Assembly: GCA_018433765.1 (NCBI GenBank)
Contig: JAHDQO010000017.1
Location: 49,745-113,744, forward strand
Direction of reading: 5' to 3'
Source of the DNA: Tissierellales bacterium
GTDB lineage: Bacteria; Bacillota; Clostridia; Tissierellales; Sedimentibacteraceae
DNA: 64,000 nucleotides
The notes beneath the pieces were generated by a model. That model made no database searches. It saw only the letters and a program-made list of their open reading frames with translations, and was not told the origin of the DNA. Shown here in pieces: positions 26,705-35,470 of the stretch. Numbering within the stretch: position 1 is the first letter of the stretch; every line of letters begins with the position of its first letter. The position numbers and the translations under genes were made by a program.

Positions 26705-28388
26705 ATCTTTTATTGAAAAAGTAAAATTACATTTTGATTCACAAAATGTAATTTTACTCCTATTATGTCTTTTTATTATTTTTATAACTTGTTATCCGTT
26801 AATTATGATTGTAGTGAATAGTTTTTATCAAGAAGGAGCTTTTACATTAAGAGCGTATACAGAAGCATTTACCTCAAATGGAACTTATAAGGCTCTTTTC
26901 AATACTTTTAAACTTGCTCTTGGTGTATTGGGTCTTACATGGTTGTTAGGTGGAGGACTTGCTTTTTTATGTGAAAAAACAGATTTTAAATATAAAAAAA
27001 TTATAAGATTACTAGTTTTTTTATCATTTACTATTCCTTCTTATATACTTTCTATTTCATGGATAGAAATAACATCAAGAGGAGGTTATTTAAATAGGAT
27101 TTTAAAAATAATATTTCCTAATATAGATTATTCTTTTAACTGTTATTCTTTGCTTGCATCAATAATAGTTTTATCTATACATTTATATCCTTTAATTTTC
27201 TTTGGAATATCTAATGCATTAAAGAAGACAGGAGGTATACTTGAGAAAAGTGGAAGGCTGTGTGGAGCTTCTTCTACATATTTATTAAAGACAATTACAT
27301 TACCTCTTATACTACCTTCCTTTTTATCTACAGGACTTTTAATAATAAGCAGAACCATGGCTAACTTCGGAGTGGTAGCACAGTTAGCTCTTCCAGTAGG
27401 AAAAGAGGTTTTGACTACACGTATTTATTCGGCTATATCTGAATTGAATTTACCTTTAGTATGTGTATTGTCAATATTGCTGATGTTTATTTCTTACTTA
27501 ATATTTTTTATTACAGAAAAAAATACTATGAAGAAATCATATTATCTCAAACAAACTGAAAATTCTAGCACTAGAAACATAATTAAGTTGGGAAAATCTA
27601 AATACTTTGTTAATTTGTTAGTATTTATATTTTTCTTGGTATGCTTTATTATTCCACTAATTACTTTATTGCTATCTTCTTTTTTGAAACGTTGGGGGTT
27701 ATCAATAGATTTTAGTAATATGACGCTAAATAACTATAAGTTTGTATTATTTGAAAATAGTTTGATAAAAAGAGCATTTTTAAATAGTTTGGTTTATGGA
27801 ATTTTTTCGGCAAGTACAGCTTGTATCATAGGATGCTTCATTGTTTACTTTTATAAACATCTACAGTCAAAAAGAACAGATTTGTTAATGAATGTATCTC
27901 AACTTCCGCTTTCTGTTCCAAATATGATATTAGCAATAGGAGCTATATTTGCTTGGATAAGGATACCTTTTAAACTTTATGGCACTAAATGGATTATTAT
28001 AGTAACTTATATTATTTTATTTATTCCAATAGTTATAAAACAACTTAAAGGGTTAGCAGAAAATATAGATAACTCTAATGATATGTCTGCAAGAACTTTA
28101 GGAGTACCTATTATTAGTCGAATAACTAAAATATTTTTACCTCAAATAAAAAGAGGCATAACTTCCGGATGGATTATATGTTTTTTAATAGCATTAAGGG
28201 AAATACCTATTTCACTTTTATTATATGCAAAGGGTAATGAAACTATAGGAGTAATGCTATTTACTATTCAGTCAAATTCATATGGGTTAGAGATGACTTC
28301 TGCTATTGCTGTAATTGTCATTGCAATAAGTATTGTTGGTAATATTCTTATAAGAAAAATAGGAGTTAGGAGATTAGGAAATGAATGA
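26658..28388 (+). CDS. Fused double-domain ABC permease (FbpB-like)
   Basis: This 576-residue protein has two six-helix permease halves. Each half contains an ATPase-contact loop of the EAA type: GRLCGASSTYLLKTITLP in the first and ARTLGVPIISRITKIFLP in the second. The fused layout is typical of ferric-iron (FbpB/SfuB) and phosphonate importers. The predicted start ATG 26658 lies inside the binding-protein gene with a GGAGAAGG upstream. ATG 26682 is an alternative without an SD. Its end overlaps the ATPase start by 8 bases, so the three genes form one operon. Confidence 0.9.
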   Translation: MKATSKSNMNKYSKNKSFIEKVKLHFDSQNVILLLLCLFIIFITCYPLIMIVVNSFYQEGAFTLRAYTEAFTSNGTYKALFNTFKLALGVLGLTWLLGGGLAFLCEKTDFKYKKIIRLLVFLSFTIPSYILSISWIEITSRGGYLNRILKIIFPNIDYSFNCYSLLASIIVLSIHLYPLIFFGISNALKKTGGILEKSGRLCGASSTYLLKTITLPLILPSFLSTGLLIISRTMANFGVVAQLALPVGKEVLTTRIYSAISELNLPLVCVLSILLMFISYLIFFITEKNTMKKSYYLKQTENSSTRNIIKLGKSKYFVNLLVFIFFLVCFIIPLITLLLSSFLKRWGLSIDFSNMTLNNYKFVLFENSLIKRAFLNSLVYGIFSASTACIIGCFIVYFYKHLQSKRTDLLMNVSQLPLSVPNMILAIGAIFAWIRIPFKLYGTKWIIIVTYIILFIPIVIKQLKGLAENIDNSNDMSARTLGVPIISRITKIFLPQIKRGITSGWIICFLIALREIPISLLLYAKGNETIGVMLFTIQSNSYGLEMTSAIAVIVIAISIVGNILIRKIGVRRLGNE

Positions 28389-29391
28389 TTTAGTTATAAA
28401 CGATTTAGAGGTTAGTTATAAAGATAATGCAGTATTAAGAAACTTTAACATTAAAATTAACAGAAATGAATTATTAGTAATTATAGGGCCTAGTGGATGT
28501 GGTAAGAGTACATTGTTATCTTCTATTTCAGGGCTTGTTACTCCTAGAAATGGCGAGATTATATATAATAACAATATTCTTTACTCACAGAGAAATAATA
28601 TAAATATACCAGTAGAAAATCGGAATATTGGCTTTGTATTTCAGAGTTATGCTCTTTGGCCGCATATGAATGTTTTTGACAACATAAGTTATCCTCTTAA
28701 AGTTAGAAAGATTAAAAGAAATATTATAAAAGAAAGAGTATATTATTTACTAGAAGCTGTTAATTTAAAAGGTAAAGAAAGATGTTATCCTTCGGAGTTA
28801 AGCGGAGGTGAAAAACAAAGAGTTTCAATTGCTAGAGCTATTGCAGCTAATCCTGTGCTCTTATTATTGGATGAACCATTAGCCAATATTGATGAAGCAC
28901 TTAAGCACCAATTATTAAATTTAATATCTAATTTAAGAGAAAAATTAAATATCCCAATGCTGTATGTAACTCATGACCAAAGAGAAGCTTTTGAAATTGC
29001 TGATAGAATAGTAATTATGAAAGATGGTGAAATAATACAAGACGGATGTCCTAAACATATATACAGACACCCTAAAGACTTATTTGTAGCAAAATTTATG
29101 GGATGTAATAATGTGTTAAGGAGCTGTAATATAAAAAATAAATTTTGTAATAATTCACTATTAGCTATAAGACCAGAAGATATAATAATTTCTGAGAATG
29201 GTAAATACAAGGGTATAATTAAAAAAATAAGATTTAAAGGATACAGCAGTGAACTTTATGTTAGTTTTGGAGACAGCAAAATAATAATAAATATTAACAA
29301 TGATAAATACAATGTTGGAGACTATATAAAGTTTGATATTAAAAGAGTTCATATTTTAGACGACCAGGATAATACTTATCATAATGTATAA
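28381..29391 (+). CDS. ABC importer ATPase (FbpC-like)
   Basis: This 336-residue ATPase shows Walker A GPSGCGKST, Q-loop FVFQSYALWPHM, signature LSGGEKQR, Walker B LLLLDEPLANID and the switch His in YVTHDQREA. A C-terminal regulatory domain (about 245-330; LAIRPEDIIISE) is like the TOBE-type extension of FbpC/PotA. It powers the adjacent double permease. ATG 28381 overlaps the permease stop, so it is translationally coupled. A terminator-like hairpin at 29410-29440 closes the operon. Confidence 0.93.
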   Translation: MNDLVINDLEVSYKDNAVLRNFNIKINRNELLVIIGPSGCGKSTLLSSISGLVTPRNGEIIYNNNILYSQRNNINIPVENRNIGFVFQSYALWPHMNVFDNISYPLKVRKIKRNIIKERVYYLLEAVNLKGKERCYPSELSGGEKQRVSIARAIAANPVLLLLDEPLANIDEALKHQLLNLISNLREKLNIPMLYVTHDQREAFEIADRIVIMKDGEIIQDGCPKHIYRHPKDLFVAKFMGCNNVLRSCNIKNKFCNNSLLAIRPEDIIISENGKYKGIIKKIRFKGYSSELYVSFGDSKIIININNDKYNVGDYIKFDIKRVHILDDQDNTYHNV

Positions 29392-29409
29392 TATAAAAAA
29401 ATGATTTTT

Positions 29410-29440
29410 AAATTTGCTATTCTTCTAGTTTAGCAAATTT
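29410..29440. terminator. Bidirectional terminator between convergent genes
   Basis: AAATTTGCTA and TAGCAAATTT form a perfect 10-bp stem with an 11-nt loop. The stop of the convergent small gene lies inside the loop region. Confidence 0.65.
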
Positions 29441-29682
29441 CTAAAATATTTTTTTGGCGTTTTTTTTATTTTTAATTCTATAACATAACATAATTCATTA
29501 TCTCTAATTTCGATGTATTCTTTTGACATTTTATATGTATTATTGAATGCTCTATCTTTAGAAAATAATAAAATTATTTTTTTAATATTATCCTGATAAA
29601 ATTCAATTTCATCTTTATTTAAATTTCCTTCGTATAGTGTAACCATCTTATTTTCTTGAAAAGTTGTTATTTTTAATTTCAT
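29425..29682 (-). CDS. Small hypothetical protein, 85 residues
   Basis: I do not recognise this protein. It is lysine- and glutamate-rich, has no membrane segment, and alternates short strands and helices (LKITTFQENKMVTLYEG; IIEFYQDNIKKIILLF-like helix; ELCYVIELKIKKTPKK). AGGAAGGT lies 9 bases before ATG 29682, a good SD, and the frame is intact, so it is probably a real gene. It converges on the ABC importer operon and overlaps that operon's terminator hairpin. Confidence 0.6.
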   Translation of the reverse strand: MKLKITTFQENKMVTLYEGNLNKDEIEFYQDNIKKIILLFSKDRAFNNTYKMSKEYIEIRDNELCYVIELKIKKTPKKYFRNLLN

Positions 29683-29896
29683 TGAAAAATACCTTCCTAT
29701 TAAATTTAATAATAATTAATAATAATTATTAACTAATTGTGCAATATATATACTTTTAATTATTACGTATAAATAATTAAAAGACAGAAAAAATAAAACT
29801 ACTTATTATTTTAGTATATTAACAACCAAAATTAAAGGTAAAAATTATATATTTTTGTACAAATTATATTAATAAAAATTATTATAAGGAGTAATT

Positions 29897-30325
29897 ATGG
29901 GTTTAATATATTCAATTATTGCGGGGTTACTCATGAGTATTCAAGGTGTTTTTAACACTAGAGCAAGCGAAAAAATAGGGCTGTGGGAGATAAATTTAAT
30001 TGTAAATGGTACAGGGTTTATTTTCGCTGTTATTCTATTTTTTGTAATTGGAAATGGTCATTTAAATAAAATTTCTTCTGTAAATAAATTATATTTATTA
30101 GGTGGAATAATAGGGGTAGTTATTATTTATACTGTTATGAGAGGTGTATCAGAAATAGGTCCTGCTTTAGCTAATATGTCTATACTAATAGCACAGCTTA
30201 TTTTAGCATATAGCATAGAGGCTTTTGGTATTTTTGGTACTAAAGCAATAGGATTTGAATGGTCGAAAGTCATAGGAGTATTGATAATGATTGCAGGAAT
30301 TATAGTTTTTCAATATGATTTTTAA
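29897..30325 (+). CDS. DUF606/YdcZ-type small membrane transporter
   Basis: This 142-residue protein has four to five membrane segments and belongs to the DMT-superfamily DUF606 group. GLLMSIQGVFNTRASEKIGLWE and GPALANMSILIAQL are characteristic. Full-size relatives are about 140-150 residues, so it is complete. Some members export small molecules, but no substrate can be inferred. AAGGAG precedes ATG 29897. A strong shared terminator follows. Confidence 0.85.
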   Translation: MGLIYSIIAGLLMSIQGVFNTRASEKIGLWEINLIVNGTGFIFAVILFFVIGNGHLNKISSVNKLYLLGGIIGVVIIYTVMRGVSEIGPALANMSILIAQLILAYSIEAFGIFGTKAIGFEWSKVIGVLIMIAGIIVFQYDF

Positions 30326-30326
30326 A

Positions 30327-30372
30327 AAAACAGATAAAAAACAACAACTCATGATATTTTTTATCTGTTTTT
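30327..30372. terminator. Bidirectional terminator between DUF606 and ClC genes
   Basis: AAAACAGATAAAAAA pairs with TTTTTTATCTGTTTT with a 14-nt loop. It has T-runs on both strands and sits between convergent stops. Confidence 0.85.
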
Positions 30373-30375
30373 ATT

Positions 30376-31968
30376 TTAAACAATTACTGTTTCAGCCATT
30401 TCTTTTATACTCGTAGTAATATCAGCTGCAAGATCCTCGTTAGTTAATACAATTAGGTAGTCTGAAGCTTGCAGTATAGTATTTCCTTTAGGTATAATTT
30501 CGGTATTGCCTCTTTTTATTCCTACAAGAAGGCAGTGCATAGGCCAATTAACTTCTTTTATAGATCTACCATCAAGATATGATTCCATATGTACAGGTGT
30601 TTCAATTAAAACTTTAATTTGACTGTTAGATTTAAAATTGTGATTGTGATCTTGTTTTTGTATGATACCTTCAAGTAAGGATTCATATATTGGGTCACAT
30701 TTCATTAAGTCTGCTACTATATATGCTATGATTGAAACTATTGCTAATGCTGAAAAATGATGAAATGAACCTGTCATTTCACTTATTAATATACAACCAG
30801 TTATTGGTGCTCTTACTATTGCACAGAAATAAGCTGCCATAGATAAAATAATCATATTTTGAATATATATTTCTTCAAATCCAAAAAGAACATTTAGTAA
30901 ACCGCCATATATAGTTCCTATGATAGCTCCAATAACAAGTAAGGGTAGGAAGATACCTCCCGGTGCACCAGAACCATAAGAAAACATAGTAAATATGAAT
31001 TTAATACACAAAATTACTACTAATAATTTAAGTGAATATTTTAAACTGACTAAGCTTTCTATTAAATTATGTCCACCTCTTAATACTTCTGGCATGAATA
31101 TGGCAGCTATACCAGCTAGTAAAAATGGTATATAAAATCTGTACTTTTGCGGTATTATATTTTTTCTTTTATAAAATTTTTGTGCTTTTAAGAGCATAGT
31201 GTTATATAAAACACCTAAAAGTCCTACTATTATGCCTAATATAATAACATATTTATAATAATCTAATGGTAAATCGATTAAATTATTGAATTCAAAAACT
31301 GGTTTCATACCAAAGAATTCTTTAGATATATAATCAGAACTAACTGAAGCAATAAGAGCTGATGCTAGTACAATTGGTGAGAAGTTTTTATGAACTTCTT
31401 CTAATGAAAACATAACACCAGCAAGAGGAGCGTTAAAAGCAGCTGATAATCCAGCACTTGCACCTGCAGTAACTAGAAATTTTTCTTCAACTTTTTTTCT
31501 CTTAAAAAGCTCACTTATTCCTTTACCTACACATGCTCCCAGTTGAATAGACGGACCTTCACGACCTAATGATAGACCTGCTCCTATAGACATTATGCCG
31601 CCTACAAATTTATATACTATAGTTTTTAACCAACGCATATCTACAAGTCTTAAAATATATCCTTCAACTTGAGGTATACCGCTTCCTTTTATTAAGGGTT
31701 CGATAGAAATTAATTTCTTTACAATAAATGCAATTACTATCAATATTAAAAAGTTTAATAAAATTAGTAGTGGATTATCTTTTTGCATTCCTATAAATTG
31801 ATCAGCAAAAATACCAATTTTATCAAGTGCAAATCTGTACAATACTACAATTAGTCCAGTTATAATTCCTACTATAAGGCCTTCTACTATAAGCTCTAAT
31901 TTAAAATTATACCAATGGTTTAATGTTTTATAAGTACTGTTCTTATTAGCTGAGTTCATTTTAGTCAT
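30376..31968 (-). CDS. ClC-family chloride/proton antiporter with TrkA-C domain
   Basis: This 530-residue protein has the ClC signatures GSGIPQVE, GREGPSIQLG (with the gating glutamate) and GAPGGIFLPLLVIG. SLEEVHKNF supplies the second, proton-pathway glutamate region, which favours an antiporter over a channel. The membrane part ends near residue 430. A cytosolic TrkA_C (RCK-type) domain follows (about 455-525; LVGIKRGNTEIIPKGNTIL), suggesting ligand or redox gating. Such proteins support acid or osmotic stress. It is monocistronic; the gap upstream (31969-32107) holds nothing recognisable. Confidence 0.92.
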   Translation of the reverse strand: MTKMNSANKNSTYKTLNHWYNFKLELIVEGLIVGIITGLIVVLYRFALDKIGIFADQFIGMQKDNPLLILLNFLILIVIAFIVKKLISIEPLIKGSGIPQVEGYILRLVDMRWLKTIVYKFVGGIMSIGAGLSLGREGPSIQLGACVGKGISELFKRKKVEEKFLVTAGASAGLSAAFNAPLAGVMFSLEEVHKNFSPIVLASALIASVSSDYISKEFFGMKPVFEFNNLIDLPLDYYKYVIILGIIVGLLGVLYNTMLLKAQKFYKRKNIIPQKYRFYIPFLLAGIAAIFMPEVLRGGHNLIESLVSLKYSLKLLVVILCIKFIFTMFSYGSGAPGGIFLPLLVIGAIIGTIYGGLLNVLFGFEEIYIQNMIILSMAAYFCAIVRAPITGCILISEMTGSFHHFSALAIVSIIAYIVADLMKCDPIYESLLEGIIQKQDHNHNFKSNSQIKVLIETPVHMESYLDGRSIKEVNWPMHCLLVGIKRGNTEIIPKGNTILQASDYLIVLTNEDLAADITTSIKEMAETVIV

Positions 31969-32107
31969 TCCTTATTTTTTAATATTTGGCATTTAAATTA
32001 TAATTTTAATATAATAAACACCTTAAATATTATAGTGCTATTCATTTTAATAATCAACCCTAAGAATTATAATTATTTTAATATACAGATATTTGGTTTT
32101 AAATGGA

Positions 32108-32797
32108 TTAAGAATGTATATAAGGTTTAATGCATTCTTTACAATCTATTCTTGAATTATTGACAAGTGTAGATACTTTATATGAATGCATTTTATCAGA
32201 AGAATAAGGTTTAAGATATGTACTAAGCAAGTTAGTATCTGAAATATTCTTATTAAGCCAGATTTTTTCACTTTTGCTGTCTAGTATAACAGGCATTCTG
32301 TTATGTATAGGTTCTATAAGTTTGTTTGGAGTAGTTGTTATTATTGTGCATGAAAAAAATTTAGTTCCATCGTCGTTTTGGTATGAAGACCATAAACCAG
32401 CAAAAGGTAATATAGATTTATTTTTTAACTGAATAAGATAAGGTGATTTTTTAGAACCTTCAGATTTCCATTCATAAAAACCGTTTGAAAGTATAATACA
32501 TCTTTTATTTTTAAAGGAATGTTTAAAAGCAGGTTTTTTATTGAGTGTTTCTGATCTTGCATTAATTAATTTGTAGCCAATTTTTTTGTCTTTTGCCCAA
32601 TATGGGACAAAACCCCAATGAAGATTACCTACACGATTATTTTTTCCATCATTAATAATAGATAAAACAGGCTGACTCGGAGCTATATTGTATCTTGGTT
32701 CATAGTAATCAATATTTGGTTTTCTTATTTCATATTTTTCTTGAAGTATTTTAATTAAATCTTCTAAATCGTAAGAAAGTAAATATCTACCACACAT
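32108..32797 (-). CDS. SRAP/YedK-family abasic-site DNA-protein crosslink protein
   Basis: This 229-residue protein starts MCGRYLLS, with the essential Cys2 after Met removal. It has the conserved NARSETLNKKPAF, GFYEWKSEGSKK (Glu) and IHNRMPVIL (His) active-site segments of the SOS-response-associated peptidase family (YedK, HMCES). These proteins form a covalent thiazolidine link with abasic sites in single-stranded DNA and protect them. Length is normal for the family. It is a single gene. The window also carries Ku/ligase/polymerase genes, but they are 4 kb away and not in one operon. Confidence 0.95.
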   Translation of the reverse strand: MCGRYLLSYDLEDLIKILQEKYEIRKPNIDYYEPRYNIAPSQPVLSIINDGKNNRVGNLHWGFVPYWAKDKKIGYKLINARSETLNKKPAFKHSFKNKRCIILSNGFYEWKSEGSKKSPYLIQLKNKSILPFAGLWSSYQNDDGTKFFSCTIITTTPNKLIEPIHNRMPVILDSKSEKIWLNKNISDTNLLSTYLKPYSSDKMHSYKVSTLVNNSRIDCKECIKPYIHS

Positions 32798-33005
32798 ATC
32801 TTATTACCTTTCATTTCATAATCATTTATATTTAGATATTTTACTATAATTATAGTCTTAATTCAAATAAGAACTTTGCATCAATGAAATAATAAAATAT
32901 ACTAATTTTTATGTTTGAAATTAAACTTAAATAAGTATACTATTATTATAACAATATTTTGAACAAATAGTAGAATTTTAAAGCTTAAAAAGGTAGGTAA
33001 GGTCA

Positions 33006-33482
33006 ATGAAAGAAATTGTTTTAGCAGGGGGATGTTTTTGGGGTGTTGAAGAATACATGTCAAGAATAGTAGGAGTTACATATACAAAAGTAGGATATGC
33101 AAATGGTAAAACTCATAACCCTTCTTATGAAGAAGTATGCACAGGGCAAACAGGTCATGCTGAAGCTTGTTATTTAAAATTTGATGAGAAGATTATAAAA
33201 TTAGAAGACCTTCTTGAAAAGTACTGGAAGATAATAAATCCGACAGTATTAAACAGACAAGGTAACGATATTGGACATCAATATAGAACAGGAATATACT
33301 ATATAAATGAGAATGACTTACAAGTAATAAAAGATAGTTTATATGAAGAACAAAAGAAATATAAACAACCTATTGTAACAGAAGTTAACAAGCTTACATG
33401 TTTTTATGAAGCAGAAGAATACCATCAAAAATATTTAAAGAAAAATCCAAATGGATATTGTCATATTAATTTAGATATGTAA
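33006..33482 (+). CDS. msrA: Peptide-methionine (S)-S-oxide reductase
   Basis: This 158-residue enzyme starts with [13 protein letters not shown], containing the catalytic Cys in GCFW. It includes [17 protein letters not shown] and TGHAEAC, then [14 protein letters not shown] and [16 protein letters not shown], the full MsrA family pattern. It repairs oxidised methionine in proteins with thioredoxin. AGGTAGG lies just before ATG 33006. A terminator follows the stop by 20 bases, so it is monocistronic. Confidence 0.97.
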   Translation: MKEIVLAGGCFWGVEEYMSRIVGVTYTKVGYANGKTHNPSYEEVCTGQTGHAEACYLKFDEKIIKLEDLLEKYWKIINPTVLNRQGNDIGHQYRTGIYYINENDLQVIKDSLYEEQKKYKQPIVTEVNKLTCFYEAEEYHQKYLKKNPNGYCHINLDM

Positions 33483-33501
33483 TTTTGTTAGTTTGTTAAT
33501 A

Positions 33502-33540
33502 ACTAGTTCAGAGAAATATTAAATCTCTGAACTAGTGTTT
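33502..33540. terminator. Terminator after msrA, shared with convergent gene
   Basis: ACTAGTTCAGAGA and TCTCTGAACTAGT form a perfect 13-bp stem with a 9-nt loop, followed by GTTTTTATTTTT. Confidence 0.88.
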
Positions 33541-33747
33541 TTATTTTTCCATTTTAGTTGAATAAGGATATACATTTTCAATTTCCATATTTAGCTTATT
33601 TGCAAAGCTATCTGCATTTATTTCTTCAATTATTTTACCATCTTTGTAAATTCTAGTGTTCCATACTTGCCCTTCATCATTTACAAGAAATTCAGCGGGA
33701 TAATTTGAACCATCATCAAATGTTATGGTTCCTTTTTTCCAATCCAT
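33541..33747 (-). CDS. Small hypothetical protein, 68 residues
   Basis: I do not recognise this protein. It is soluble, with predicted beta strands first (WKKGTITFDDGSNYPAEFLV, NTRIYKDGKII) and a helix after (NADSFANKLNMEIENV). AAAGGAG lies 10 bases before ATG 33747 and the frame is intact. It converges on msrA and shares its terminator. Upstream is the cobalamin riboswitch, on the other strand. Confidence 0.6.
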   Translation of the reverse strand: MDWKKGTITFDDGSNYPAEFLVNDEGQVWNTRIYKDGKIIEEINADSFANKLNMEIENVYPYSTKMEK

Positions 33748-33853
33748 TTAAATTAATCTCCTTTCTTTATTTTTTAGATTCACAAAACATTAATATTAAT
33801 ATTTTTTCAATTTTAAAGATAATTATTATAAAAATATTAAATATAATTTACTC

Positions 33854-33882
33854 TAGACAAGTCTTTTATTTGATGGTATACT
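33854..33882 (+). promoter_or_regulatory. Sigma-A promoter of the riboswitch transcript
   Basis: TAGACA (33854-33859), 17 bases, TATACT (33877-33882). The start would fall near 33889, about 18 bases before the riboswitch P1 stem. Confidence 0.6.
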
Positions 33883-33906
33883 TTATCAAAATTGAATATT
33901 ATTTCT

Positions 33907-34050
33907 CAGGTTCATTTTATGTGATTAATAGGGAAGTCAAGTGAAATTCTTGTACAGCCCGCGCTGCCGTAATTGCTTGTTTATGTCATATGCCACTGAA
34001 TAATTTTTGGGAAGGCGACAATAAACTATAAGTAGAAGTCGGAAGACCTG
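33907..34050 (+). promoter_or_regulatory. Cobalamin (B12) riboswitch aptamer
   Basis: The segment holds the conserved blocks of the cobalamin class in order. GGGAAGTCAAGTGAAATTC comes first, then the GCTGCCGTAATTG B12-box-like core, GCCACTG with GGGAAGGCG, and finally GTCGGAAGACCTGCC. CAGGT near 33907 pairs with ACCTG at 34046-34050 to close P1. A terminator (34142-34166) lies between aptamer and gene. GACGGG at 34079-34084 could pair with CCCGTC of that terminator as antiterminator. The expected logic is transcription off when cobalamin is bound. The controlled gene is the CbiK-type chelatase at 34272. Confidence 0.93.
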
Positions 34051-34141
34051 CCTGGTGAAATGATGCAGATTATACTTCGACGGGAAGTATTGTATCAAAA
34101 TATGAAAGTCTGAATTTTATTATGCAGATATAAAATAATAG

Positions 34142-34167
34142 CCCGTCTTTAAAGACGGGTTTTTTTA
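34142..34167 (+). terminator. Riboswitch-controlled intrinsic terminator
   Basis: CCCGTCTTTAAAGACGGG is a perfect palindrome followed by seven T residues. Its 5-prime arm is complementary to GACGGG at 34079-34084, giving an alternative antiterminator fold. Confidence 0.9.
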
Positions 34168-34192
34168 TATATTAATAATCATTAAATTAAAA

Positions 34193-34250
34193 ATTAGACA
34201 ATTGTGAAGTAGAATAATATAAGATTCATATTTAACAATCGTCTAAATGA
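34193..34250. repeat. 58-bp mini-element with TTAGAC ends
   Basis: TTAGACAATTGTGAA near the left end and TTAACAATCGTCTAA at the right end are inverted repeats with three mismatches. Very similar ends occur at 50182-50327 (GGCGATTGTGAA and TTGACAACCGTCTAA). It lies between the riboswitch terminator and the cbiK start, so it is part of the mRNA leader. Confidence 0.5.
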
Positions 34251-34271
34251 AGAATTGAAAGGAGTATAATA

Positions 34272-35165
34272 ATGAAAAAGACTAAAGTTTTATTGGTTTC
34301 ATTAGTTTTAGTTTTAGGAATGTTGGTTGGATGTACAACTGAAACTGTATCAAAGGAGGGAAAAAAAGGTGATCCAAATAAAAAAGCTGTATTGGTAATA
34401 AGTTTTGGTACAAGCTATAATGAAACACGTGCAAAAACTATTGAAGCAACTGAACAAAAAATTTCAGAGGCTTTTCCAGAGTATGATTTCAAAAGAGCAT
34501 TTACATCTCAATTTATAATAGATAAATTGAAAGAAAGAGATGGATTAGAAATAGATAATGTTGAACAAGCAATGCAAAAACTAGTAGATGAAGGATATGG
34601 AGAAATACTTATTCAATCATTGCATGTAATGAATGGTGCAGAATATGATGATACAATTGAAGTGGTTGAGGCATATAAAAATAAATTTTCAAACATGTCA
34701 TTTGGAAGCCCTCTATTAACAAGTTCAGAGGATTATCTGGAAGTTGTAGATGCTCTTGTAACTGAAATACCAGAGTTGAAAGAAGGAGAAGCTTTATTTT
34801 TCATGGGACATGGTACGCATCACTATTCAAATTCTGCGTATGCTTGTTTAGATTATACATTTAAATATAAGGGATATGATGATATATATGTTGGAACTGT
34901 TGAAGGGTATCCATCAATAGATACTTTAATAGAAATTACTAAGGACAAAAATTATAAAAAGATATACCTTATGCCTTTAATGATCGTTGCAGGTGACCAT
35001 GCAAACAATGACATGGCTGGAGATGAAGATGATTCATGGAAAATGATATTAGACAATGAAGGTTATGAAGTGGAACCAATACTAAAAAGTCTTGGCGAAA
35101 TGGAAAGTATACAAAATATATACATTAAGCATTTAAATGATGCTATAGAAAACAAAGAGGAATAA
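34272..35165 (+). CDS. cbiK: Lipoprotein sirohydrochlorin cobaltochelatase (CbiK-type)
   Basis: This 297-residue protein has a lipoprotein signal (LVLGMLVGC; lipidation Cys near residue 21) followed by a CbiK chelatase domain. It shows VLVISFGTSYNETRAKTIEA, AFTSQFIIDKL, then IQSLHVMNGAEYDD with the metal-site His, MGHGTHHYSNSAYA with further His residues, and LMPLMIVAGDHANNDMAG. Cytosolic CbiK inserts cobalt into sirohydrochlorin in the anaerobic B12 pathway. Here the enzyme would sit outside the membrane, like the periplasmic CbiK of Desulfovibrio. It stands alone behind a B12 riboswitch. An extracellular cobalt- or tetrapyrrole-scavenging role is as possible as biosynthesis. Confidence 0.9.
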   Translation: MKKTKVLLVSLVLVLGMLVGCTTETVSKEGKKGDPNKKAVLVISFGTSYNETRAKTIEATEQKISEAFPEYDFKRAFTSQFIIDKLKERDGLEIDNVEQAMQKLVDEGYGEILIQSLHVMNGAEYDDTIEVVEAYKNKFSNMSFGSPLLTSSEDYLEVVDALVTEIPELKEGEALFFMGHGTHHYSNSAYACLDYTFKYKGYDDIYVGTVEGYPSIDTLIEITKDKNYKKIYLMPLMIVAGDHANNDMAGDEDDSWKMILDNEGYEVEPILKSLGEMESIQNIYIKHLNDAIENKEE

Positions 35166-35175
35166 TACTTAGGGA

Positions 35176-35376
35176 CAACAATCTGAGGGACTGTTAACAG
35201 TCCCTTAGGCTATTGACAAACCCGAATTTCATCGTTGTTGCCTCAATCGAGAATGCTCACGTATTTCTATATACGCTCCGCTTACTCGCTATCGGCACGC
35301 CTCGAACTTCAAATTTCTCAAAAGCCTGTCATCTTGTTGACTTTGTCAACAATCTGAGGGACTGTTAACAGTCCCT
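35176..35376. repeat. Composite repeat: 30-bp direct repeats flanking a 137-bp inverted-repeat core
   Basis: The same 30-base sequence, ending in the palindrome AGGGACTGTTAACAGTCCCT, occurs at 35176-35205 and 35347-35376. Between them lies a segment bounded by TTGACAAA (35213-35220) and TTTGTCAA (35342-35349), inverted repeats of each other. Its central part, unlike the surroundings, is GC-richer (for example ACGCTCCGCTTACTCGC). No open frame of note is present. The structure looks like a small non-autonomous mobile or REP-like element inserted after cbiK. Confidence 0.65.
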
Positions 35377-35470
35377 ATTTTATTGAAAATAGAAGTTATA
35401 CAAAAAGTAAATAATATATATTTTTTAAAGGATAATACTAAATGATAAATAAATAAAATAGAGGTTTTCT

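Noticed and set aside
31984..32000. Third sigma-54 promoter (TTGGCAT word)
   Set aside because: There is no TTGC at the -12 distance, and it does not face a gene start in that direction.
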